Source: Bryobacterales bacterium
Lineage (GTDB): Bacteria; Acidobacteriota; Terriglobia; Bryobacterales; Bryobacteraceae
Assembly (NCBI GenBank): GCA_003487005.1
Contig: DNFG01000191.1
Location: forward strand, 1-8,213
Direction: 5' to 3'
Length of the DNA: 8,213 nucleotides
Positions 1 through 5,110 of the stretch are shown piece by piece (the first letter of the stretch is position 1; each line of letters opens with the position of its first letter). The notes beneath the pieces were generated by a model. The model was not told where the DNA came from and did not search any database. It saw nothing but the letters and a program-made list of their open reading frames with translations. A program made the position numbers and the translations under genes.

Positions 1-247
1 TCCAGCGGCGGGCGTGGGGGTCGGCGCCGGCCTGGATCAGGGTCTGAAGAACGGCGGCATGGCCGCCGCGGGCGGCGAGCAGAAGAGGGGTTTCGCTGTC
101 GTCGCCGGGGGTGTTTGGGTCGGCTTTGGCGGAGAGCAGGGCGCGGACTCCGGCGAGGTCGCCATCGGCGGCGGCGCGCAGCAGGGGCGGCGGATCGGCG
201 GCGAAGGCGAAGGCGGCGGCGAAAAAGAAGACGATTGGGATTCCCAC
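1..247 (-). CDS. Ankyrin-repeat protein, probably exported (3' part beyond the left edge)
   Basis: Read on the minus strand from a GTG at 247-245, this gives 82 codons with no stop, continuing past the window edge. Residues 3-17 are hydrophobic (IPIVFFFAAAFAFAA) and look like a signal or membrane-anchor segment, although no basic residue precedes them. Two ankyrin repeats follow. The first is at about 19-50, with the core LLRAAADGDLAGVRALL and then ADPN. The second is at about 51-82, with TPLLLAARGGHAAVLQTLI and then GADPH. Ankyrin repeats bind proteins, so the partner and role cannot be read from this fragment. GTG is the only usable start: the frame upstream has no ATG, GTG or TTG before a TAG at 280-278. 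The ribosome site is weak. All 20 alanine codons are GCC, unlike the GCG-rich plus-strand genes. The gene is transcribed divergently from the cytochrome-type gene. Confidence 0.78.
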   Translation of the reverse strand, partial: MGIPIVFFFAAAFAFAADPPPLLRAAADGDLAGVRALLSAKADPNTPGDDSETPLLLAARGGHAAVLQTLIQAGADPHARRW

Positions 248-259
248 GGCTCGCTGGTA

Positions 260-267
260 GTTATAAC
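260..267. promoter_or_regulatory. Palindromic candidate -10 element between divergent genes
   Basis: The 34-base gap between the two divergent starts is AT-rich, unlike its surroundings. It contains GTTATAAC, a perfect palindrome. Each strand therefore carries TATAAC, a 5 of 6 match to the bacterial -10 hexamer. On the minus strand a partial -35 (TTCGCA, 288-283) lies at 17-base spacing. On the plus strand no good -35 is seen at that spacing. This is inference from consensus matching only. Confidence 0.28.
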
Positions 268-281
268 ATATTAAAAACTAA

Positions 282-2642
282 ATGCGAACGCAGAGGAGCA
301 TGTGGGTGGCGGCGGCGGTGTGGCTGGCCGCGTTTCCGGGGGAGCTGAGCCTGACGGGGCAGGGGCCCGCGCCGGAGCAGGCTTACCAGGAGCAGGTGCG
401 GCCGTATTTGAAGCGCTATTGCGTGGCGTGTCACAATGCACGGCTGAAAACGGCCGGGGTGGCGGTGGATCAGCTGACGAACGCGGCGTCGATTGAAGCG
501 CACGGCGGGGATTGGGAGAAGATTTTGCGGAAGATGCGGACGGGCGAGATGCCGCCGCCGGGGGCGCCTCGGGCCGGGGTGGAGGTGACGCACGCGATCG
601 TGGCGCTGGTGGGGGAGGAACTGGACCGGGTGGCGTCGCTGAAGCCGGATCCGGGGCGGGTGACGGTGCACCGGTTGAACCGGGCGGAGTACAACAACGC
701 GGTCCGGGATCTGCTTGCGGTGGAATTCCGCCCGGCGGACGATTTCCCGGCCGATGACGCGGGTTATGGATTCGACAACATCGCGGACGTGCTGTCGCTG
801 CCGCCGGTGTTGATGGAGAAGTATCTGAAGGCGGCGGAGCGGGTGAGCCGGATGGCGCTGGGGCGGGTGAAGTTCGAGCCTGTTCTGGAGCGGCGGACGC
901 CGCCGCGAGACCGCCCGCAAACGGAGCGATTAAACGAGCAGGCGCCGCTGGCGTCGCGGGGCGGAGCGGAGATTGTGTATTCGTTTCCGGCGGACGCGGA
1001 GTATCTGCTGCGGGTCCGGGTGCGGGGCGCGCCGGACCGGCAGGCGCCGGCAGTGCTGGATCTGTTTCTGGACGGGGAGCGGATCCGGCGGTTTGACGTG
1101 AATTTCACAGGAAATGAAGAGGACGAGGAGCAGCGGCGGTTCGAGGCGCGAGTCCGGGTGGCGGGCGGGCAGCACCGGGTGATGGCGGTGTTTCTGCGGG
1201 ACGATTCGTGGGCCGAGTGGCCGAACATCAACTTTCCGAAGGAGGGACCGCCGCGGCGGAACCCGATCGAGGCGGACTGGCTGGAGGTGGGGGGGCCGTT
1301 CGACGTGACGGGACCGGGTCAGACGGAGAGCCGGAAGCGGATTCTGTCGTGCCAGCCGGAGGGCGATGGTGAAGCGTGCGCGAAGGCGATTCTGGGGCGC
1401 CTGGCGCGGCGGGCGTGGCGGCGTCCGGTGACGGACGCGGAGACGGGGCGTTTGCTGGGCTTGTACCGGCAGGGGCGGGCGGAGACGGGGGAGTTCGAGG
1501 GGGGCGTGGAACTGGCGCTGCGCGGAGTGCTGGTGTCGCCGAATTTTCTATTCCGGATCGAGCGGACGCCGGCGGGCACAAAGCCGGGGGAGGCGCACCG
1601 GCTGAACGCGTTTGAACTGGCGTCGCGGCTGTCGTTCTTCTTGTGGAGCAGCATCCCGGACGAGGCGCTGTTGCGGCAGGCGGAAACAGGGGCGCTGCTG
1701 AAGCGGGAGGTGCTGGAGGCGGAGACGCGTCGGATGCTGGCGGACCGGCGCGCGGGGGCTTTGACGGCGAATTTCGCGGGTCAATGGCTGCATTTGCGCA
1801 ATCTGGAGGGGTTTAAGCCCAATCCTGAGCTGTTTCCGGAGTATGACAGCCGGTTGCGGGCGGCGATGCAGCGGGAAGCGGAGATGTTCTTCGAGGACGT
1901 GGTGAAGACGGACCGGAGCGTGCTGGAGTTCATCGACGCCAAGCACACGTTTCTGAACGAACGGCTGGCGAAGTTTTACGGAATCGAGGGGGTGGAAGGC
2001 GATGTGTTCCGGCGGGTGGAATTGACGGACGGACGCCGGGGCGGGGTGCTGACAATGGGCAGCGTGCTGGCGGTGACATCGTACCCGACGCGGACATCGC
2101 CGGTGATCCGGGGGAAATGGGTGCTGGAGAACCTGCTGGGGGCGCCGCCGCCGCCGCCGCCGCCGGATGTGCCGGAACTGGACGAGCAGAAACTGGGCAA
2201 AGAGGTGTCGATGCGGCAACAGTTGGCGGCACACCGGGCGAATCCGTCGTGTGCGTCGTGTCACAACCGGATGGACGCGATCGGCTTCGCGCTCGAGAAT
2301 TATGACGCTTTGGGGCGGTTCCGGACGCACGACGGGGCGTTTGCGGTGGATGCCTCCGGGGTGCTGCCGTCGGGGGAGGCGTTCACGGACGCGGCGGGGC
2401 TGAAACGGATCTTCCGGGCGAATCCGGAGGAGTTTGTATTGTGTCTAACGGAGAAATTGTTCACCTACGCGCTGGGGCGCGGGGTGGAACGGACCGACAA
2501 GCCGGCGATCCGGGCGATGGCCCGGGCGGCCGCAGCGAAGGACCACCGGTTTTCGGAACTGGTGCTGGGGATCGTGAACAGCGCGCAATTTCAGATGAGA
2601 CGCGCGGAGGGGAAGGAGCCTGGCCTTGGTACTGACGAATAA
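282..2642 (+). CDS. Exported DUF1592-family protein with two c-type haem motifs (planctomycete cytochrome type)
   Basis: The protein has 786 residues, a usual length for this multidomain family. A basic N-terminus and hydrophobic stretch (about 7-17) form a signal peptide, so it should act outside the cytoplasm. The first haem motif, CVACH, is at residues 47-51. A DUF1587-like segment begins near 129 (VHRLNRAEYNNAVRDLL). A beta-rich stretch spans about 230-310. A DUF1595-like part is near 375-425, DUF1592 near 440-570, and DUF1588 near 580-675 with the family's proline run (622-628). The second haem motif, CASCH, is at 657-661. DUF1585 covers about 700-775. Its biochemical role is not established; electron transfer is inferred from the haem motifs. 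The start is uncertain. ATG 282 lacks an upstream ribosome site but gives a good basic signal-peptide end. AGAGGAG at 292-298 would better suit ATG 300 or GTG 306. The 3' end overlaps the next gene by 17 bases. Confidence 0.92.
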   Translation: MRTQRSMWVAAAVWLAAFPGELSLTGQGPAPEQAYQEQVRPYLKRYCVACHNARLKTAGVAVDQLTNAASIEAHGGDWEKILRKMRTGEMPPPGAPRAGVEVTHAIVALVGEELDRVASLKPDPGRVTVHRLNRAEYNNAVRDLLAVEFRPADDFPADDAGYGFDNIADVLSLPPVLMEKYLKAAERVSRMALGRVKFEPVLERRTPPRDRPQTERLNEQAPLASRGGAEIVYSFPADAEYLLRVRVRGAPDRQAPAVLDLFLDGERIRRFDVNFTGNEEDEEQRRFEARVRVAGGQHRVMAVFLRDDSWAEWPNINFPKEGPPRRNPIEADWLEVGGPFDVTGPGQTESRKRILSCQPEGDGEACAKAILGRLARRAWRRPVTDAETGRLLGLYRQGRAETGEFEGGVELALRGVLVSPNFLFRIERTPAGTKPGEAHRLNAFELASRLSFFLWSSIPDEALLRQAETGALLKREVLEAETRRMLADRRAGALTANFAGQWLHLRNLEGFKPNPELFPEYDSRLRAAMQREAEMFFEDVVKTDRSVLEFIDAKHTFLNERLAKFYGIEGVEGDVFRRVELTDGRRGGVLTMGSVLAVTSYPTRTSPVIRGKWVLENLLGAPPPPPPPDVPELDEQKLGKEVSMRQQLAAHRANPSCASCHNRMDAIGFALENYDALGRFRTHDGAFAVDASGVLPSGEAFTDAAGLKRIFRANPEEFVLCLTEKLFTYALGRGVERTDKPAIRAMARAAAAKDHRFSELVLGIVNSAQFQMRRAEGKEPGLGTDE
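2611..2618 (+). promoter_or_regulatory. Ribosome binding site that fixes a TTG start
   Basis: GGAAGGAG lies seven bases before the TTG at 2626, inside the last codons of the upstream gene. No ATG or GTG codon in this frame is as well placed, and starting here keeps the complete Tat signal. This supports the unusual start and coupling to translation of the upstream gene. Confidence 0.75.
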
Positions 2643-3990
2643 ACACTTGTCGCGGCGGACGTTGCTGCGAGGATTGGGCGTGGCGCTGGCGCTGCCGCAC
2701 CTGGAGGCGATGACGCCGGCGCGGGGCGGGGCGGGGAAGACGCCGCTGCGTCTGGGCTTCGTGTATGTGCCGAACGGGATCATCATGCCGGAGTGGACGC
2801 CGGCGGAGACGGGGCGGGGTTTTGCGCTGTCGCCGGTCTTGAAGCCGTTGGAGGCGCACCGGGAGCGGATGCTGGTGTTGTCGGGGTTGGCTCAGGTGAA
2901 TGGGCGGGCGCTGGGCGATGGAGCGGGCGATCATGCGCGGGCGGCGGCGAGCTATCTGACGGGATTTCATCCGAAGAAGACGGAGGGGGCGGACATCCGG
3001 AACGGGATTTCGGTGGATCAGGTGGCGGCGCAGGCGATCGGGGGGCAGACCCGGTTTCCCTCACTGGAACTGGGATTGGAAGGGGGCGGGATGGTGGGCG
3101 GGTGCGACAGCGGGTATAGCTGCGCGTACTCGAATTCGCTGGCGTGGAGCGGGCCGCAGACGCCGCTGCCGCCGGAGATCAATCCGCGGGCGGTGTTTGA
3201 GCGGTTGTTCGGGGATGGCGAACCGATGGACGAGGAGACGCGGCAGCGGCAGTCGCGGCAGAACCGGAGTCTGCTGGATTTCGTGCGCGAGGAGGCGGGG
3301 GCGCTGAGCCGGGAACTGGGGCAGGGCGACCGTCACAAGCTGGACGAGTATCTGACGTCGGTGCGGGAGATCGAGCGGCGGATTCAGATCGCGGAGACGC
3401 AGGATGTGGGGCAGCAGCGCGAGGTGATGCAGGAGATCACGCTGGCGAAGCCGGCGGGGGTGCCGGTGACGTTCGAGGCGTACTCGGAGCTGATGTTTGA
3501 CCTGATGGTGGCGGCGTGGCAGACGCAGTCGACGCGGGTGATCACGATGATGGTGGGCCGGGAGGGGAGCAACCGGACGTACGGAACAGTGGGGGTGCCG
3601 GAGGCGCATCACGGGCTGTCGCATCACATGCGGGCTCCAGAGAAGATCGAAAAGCTGGCGCGGATCAACCACTTCCATGTGACGCTGTTCGAGCGCCTGG
3701 TGGCGAAGATGGCGGAGACGCGAGACGGCGACGGGACGCTGCTGGACCATTCGCTGATCGTGTATGGCAGCGGACTGAGCGACGGCAACGCTCATTCGCA
3801 TCATGATCTGCCGGTGCTGCTGGTGGGCGGGGCGAATGGGGCGTTCAAGACGGGCCGGCACGTGGAGTACCCGAAGGAGACGCCGATGAACAATCTGTTC
3901 CTGTCGATACTGGACACGATGGGGGTGGAGGCGGAGTCGCTGGGGGACAGCACGGGGCGGTTGGAGTATTTGAGTGATTTGACGGCGTAG
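2626..3990 (+). CDS. Tat-exported DUF1552 (HXXSHH) family protein
   Basis: The protein has 454 residues from a TTG start, about the usual length for DUF1552. The N-terminus carries a twin-arginine signal: SRRTLLRG at residues 9-16, followed by the hydrophobic LGVALALP. Export in a folded state, perhaps with a bound cofactor, is therefore expected. The family-naming HXXSHH motif is seen as H329-G-L-S332-H333-H334. A second histidine-rich stretch, SGLSDGNAHSHHDLP, lies nearer the C-terminus and could bind metal. Family members are often encoded next to DUF1592/DUF1588 cytochrome-like proteins, and that is the arrangement here, with a 17-base overlap. The two products probably work together outside the cytoplasm. 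No reaction has been established for the family that I can name, so function remains open. A distant relation to the DUF1501/alkaline-phosphatase-like group is possible but not shown by what I can see. Confidence 0.92.
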   Translation: MVLTNKHLSRRTLLRGLGVALALPHLEAMTPARGGAGKTPLRLGFVYVPNGIIMPEWTPAETGRGFALSPVLKPLEAHRERMLVLSGLAQVNGRALGDGAGDHARAAASYLTGFHPKKTEGADIRNGISVDQVAAQAIGGQTRFPSLELGLEGGGMVGGCDSGYSCAYSNSLAWSGPQTPLPPEINPRAVFERLFGDGEPMDEETRQRQSRQNRSLLDFVREEAGALSRELGQGDRHKLDEYLTSVREIERRIQIAETQDVGQQREVMQEITLAKPAGVPVTFEAYSELMFDLMVAAWQTQSTRVITMMVGREGSNRTYGTVGVPEAHHGLSHHMRAPEKIEKLARINHFHVTLFERLVAKMAETRDGDGTLLDHSLIVYGSGLSDGNAHSHHDLPVLLVGGANGAFKTGRHVEYPKETPMNNLFLSILDTMGVEAESLGDSTGRLEYLSDLTA

Positions 3991-4022
3991 CGGGCGGCAC
4001 CGCGCATTTTCACGGCTCACAG

Positions 4023-4030
4023 TTGATAAT
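4023..4030 (+). promoter_or_regulatory. Weak promoter candidate upstream of aqpZ
   Basis: The 101 bases between the DUF1552 gene and aqpZ contain an AT-richer patch with GATAAT at 4025-4030, a 5 of 6 match to the -10 consensus. No convincing -35 lies 16-18 bases upstream. The gap length and strong ribosome site of aqpZ suggest a separate transcript, but the exact promoter is uncertain. Confidence 0.22.
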
Positions 4031-4091
4031 TCCGTGTCATACTACTGTCGGTCGAAAACCGGCCGTTGATTTGAACTGGAGGAAATGAGCG

Positions 4092-4787
4092 ATGAAACCA
4101 CTTGGCGCGGAGTTTTTTGGGACCTTCTGGCTGGTATTGGGAGGCTGCGGCAGCGCGGTGCTGGCGGCGGCCTTCCCGAATGTGGGGATTGGGTTGCTGG
4201 GGGTGTCGCTGGCGTTTGGATTGACGGTATTGACGATGGCATACGCGATCGGGCCGATATCGGGGTGTCATCTGAATCCGGCGGTGACGGTGGGATTGTG
4301 CGTGGGGGGGCGGTTTCCGGCGTCGAAGGTGGCAATGTATGTCGTGGCGCAGGTGTTGGGGGGGATCGCGGGGGCGGGGATCCTGTATCTGATTGCGAGC
4401 GGGAAGGCGGGATTTGACGTGACGGCGGGGTTTGCGACGAACGGGTACGCGGAGCGGTCGCCCGGCGGTTACGGGTTGGTGGCGGCGGCGGTGACGGAGA
4501 TTGTGATGACGATGATGTTCATCCTGATCATTCTGGGGTCGACGAGCAAGCGGGCGGCGGCGGGATTTGCGCCGCTGGCGATCGGGTTGGGGTTGACGTT
4601 GATCCATTTGATCAGCATTCCGGTGACGAACACGTCGGTGAACCCGGCGCGGAGCCTGGGGGTGGCGGTGTATGAAGGCGGGGGTGCGCTGGCGCAATTG
4701 TGGCTGTTCTGGGTGGCGCCGATCGTGGGGGCGGTGTTGGGAGCGCTGGTATGGAAGGGGATCAGCGAGGCGGAACCGGCGGATTGA
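4092..4787 (+). CDS. aqpZ: Aquaporin Z-type water channel
   Basis: This 231-residue inner-membrane protein belongs to the major intrinsic protein family and closely resembles the E. coli water channel AqpZ as I remember it (for example [20 protein letters not shown] near the start). It has six predicted membrane helices plus two half-helices. Both pore motifs are intact: N62-P63-A64 and N184-P185-A186. The four residues of the aromatic/arginine filter match the water-selective type: F42, H172, T181 and R187. This argues against a glycerol channel. Residue 59, just before H60 in the first pore loop, is Cys where E. coli has Gly. The start at 4092 is set by GGAGGA at 4078-4083, eight bases upstream; an out-of-frame ATG at 4085 is too close to it. 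The gene probably forms its own unit, since nothing links it functionally to its neighbours. Confidence 0.95.
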   Translation: MKPLGAEFFGTFWLVLGGCGSAVLAAAFPNVGIGLLGVSLAFGLTVLTMAYAIGPISGCHLNPAVTVGLCVGGRFPASKVAMYVVAQVLGGIAGAGILYLIASGKAGFDVTAGFATNGYAERSPGGYGLVAAAVTEIVMTMMFILIILGSTSKRAAAGFAPLAIGLGLTLIHLISIPVTNTSVNPARSLGVAVYEGGGALAQLWLFWVAPIVGAVLGALVWKGISEAEPAD

Positions 4788-4810
4788 AGGGGCGAGGCGG
4801 GGCAATGGTC

Positions 4811-4829
4811 CCATAATCATTTTTTATGG
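4811..4829. repeat. Inverted repeat upstream of the ilv leader
   Basis: CCATAA (4811-4816) and TTATGG (4824-4829) form a perfect six-base inverted repeat with a seven-base spacer rich in T. The element lies between aqpZ and the leader peptide. It includes CATAAT at 4812-4817, a 5 of 6 match to a -10 hexamer, without a well-spaced -35. It could be an operator or part of the ilv promoter. No strong hairpin precedes its T run, so it is a poor terminator for aqpZ. Confidence 0.4.
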
Positions 4830-4851
4830 CAAATGCATCTTGCATTTGGCC
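4828..4851. repeat. Second inverted repeat (hairpin) upstream of the ilv leader
   Basis: AAATGCA (4831-4837) pairs with TGCATTT (4841-4847) around a three-base TCT loop. C4830-G4848 extends it, then G4829-C4850 and G4828-C4851 with G4849 bulged. No T tract follows on either strand, so it is not an intrinsic terminator. It may be a protein-binding dyad or a 5' hairpin of the leader RNA. TTGCAT at 4840-4845 could serve as a weak -35, but the matching -10 position (TAGCCT, 4863-4868) is poor. Confidence 0.42.
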
Positions 4852-4875
4852 GACTTGTACGTTAGCCTAAGCAAC

Positions 4876-4995
4876 ATGAGCCGCAACGCCAGCAGGATTG
4901 CCACCAGCAAGACTGCCGGGCGTGTGTCCGGGAACGTCCTTGTGGGCGTAGTAGGGATTATCGGCATTCGGGTACGTGTACCCAATACCGCCTGA
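4876..4995 (+). CDS. ilv operon leader peptide (valine/isoleucine-rich attenuation peptide)
   Basis: This short gene encodes 39 residues and ends at TGA 4993-4995. Residues 21-35 read VLVGVVGIIGIRVRV, so ten of 15 are valine, isoleucine or leucine. Four of its seven valine codons are GTA, whereas I find no GTA in ilvB or ilvN and one in the ilvC fragment. That is what a sensor of charged valine and isoleucine tRNAs should look like. The product itself probably has no function; the position of the translating ribosome is the signal. The stop codon sits inside the 5' arm of the antiterminator, so a ribosome that finishes the peptide blocks that pairing. The ribosome site before ATG 4876 is weak, and a TTG at 4855 is an alternative in-frame start. 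The frame is open further upstream, but only the part from 4876 makes sense as a leader. Confidence 0.82.
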   Translation: MSRNASRIATSKTAGRVSGNVLVGVVGIIGIRVRVPNTA

Positions 4996-5035
4996 TGGCC
5001 CTTCCCGACAAAGAGATTGTGAGGCCACCAGGCGG
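4962..5035 (+). promoter_or_regulatory. Attenuator: protector hairpin and antiterminator of the ilv operon
   Basis: Two pairings compete. The protector joins 4962-4974 to 4979-4990: three pairs, a C-A mismatch, three pairs, a bulged C, then five pairs closed by a CGTG loop. It lies over the Ile31, Val33 and Val35 codons. The antiterminator joins 4988-5000 to 5023-5035 with 12 of 13 positions paired (A4995-C5028 mismatched) and a 22-base loop. They share 4988-4990, and the antiterminator uses the 5' arm of the terminator. Predicted logic: a ribosome stalled at Val/Ile codons breaks the protector, the antiterminator forms and ilv genes are transcribed. A ribosome at the stop codon covers 4988-5000 and lets the terminator form. 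Without translation, the protector also favours termination. The pairings are read directly; the mechanism is inferred from known amino-acid operon attenuators. Confidence 0.84.
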
Positions 5036-5062
5036 GGAGAGACCCCGAGGGTGGCCTTTTTT
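5021..5062 (+). terminator. Intrinsic terminator of the ilv attenuator
   Basis: GGCCACC (5023-5029) pairs with GGTGGCC (5050-5056). An inner CGGGG (5033-5037) pairs with CCCCG (5043-5047) around an AGAGA loop, and six T residues (5057-5062) follow at once. A5022-U5057 and G5021-U5058 can extend the base. It lies 48 bases before the ilvB start and after the leader peptide, so its role is regulated premature termination of the operon, not the end of aqpZ. Confidence 0.92.
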
Positions 5063-5110
5063 ACTGAAGAGCTGGAAATCAAGAACGAACGATTAGGGGA
5101 TTTGGAACCG

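Noticed and set aside
14..274. Plus-strand frame of 86 glycine-rich codons at the left end.
   Set aside because: It is the antisense of the ankyrin-repeat gene, whose repeats are clear on the minus strand.
2145..2165. Seven consecutive CCG triplets.
   Set aside because: They encode the proline run (622-628) typical of the DUF1588 region of this family, so this is protein constraint and not a notable DNA repeat.
3991..4010. Possible terminator after the DUF1552 gene (GC-rich bases followed by four T).
   Set aside because: The best stem is only three pairs with a four-base loop, too weak to call.
3061..4020. Long minus-strand frame opposite the DUF1552 gene; similar ones lie opposite ilvB (5204-6196), aqpZ (4017-4820) and the cytochrome-type gene (261-920, 1548-2330).
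   Set aside because: All give arginine, histidine and proline-rich low-complexity products and overlap real genes fully. They are artefacts of high GC.
4011..4036. CACGG...CCGTG inverted repeat upstream of aqpZ.
   Set aside because: Only five bases per arm with a 16-base spacer and no extension; likely chance.
4826..4870. Very short frames starting at ATG 4826 (14 codons) and ATG 4833 (10 codons) before the leader peptide.
   Set aside because: No ribosome site, no enrichment for branched-chain residues, and both overlap the inverted repeat at 4828-4851.
4976..5110. An N-terminal extension of ilvB beginning at 4976.
   Set aside because: It would run through the attenuator terminator, adds residues unlike the family, and overlaps the leader peptide. 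ATG 5111 has a ribosome site and gives the normal length.
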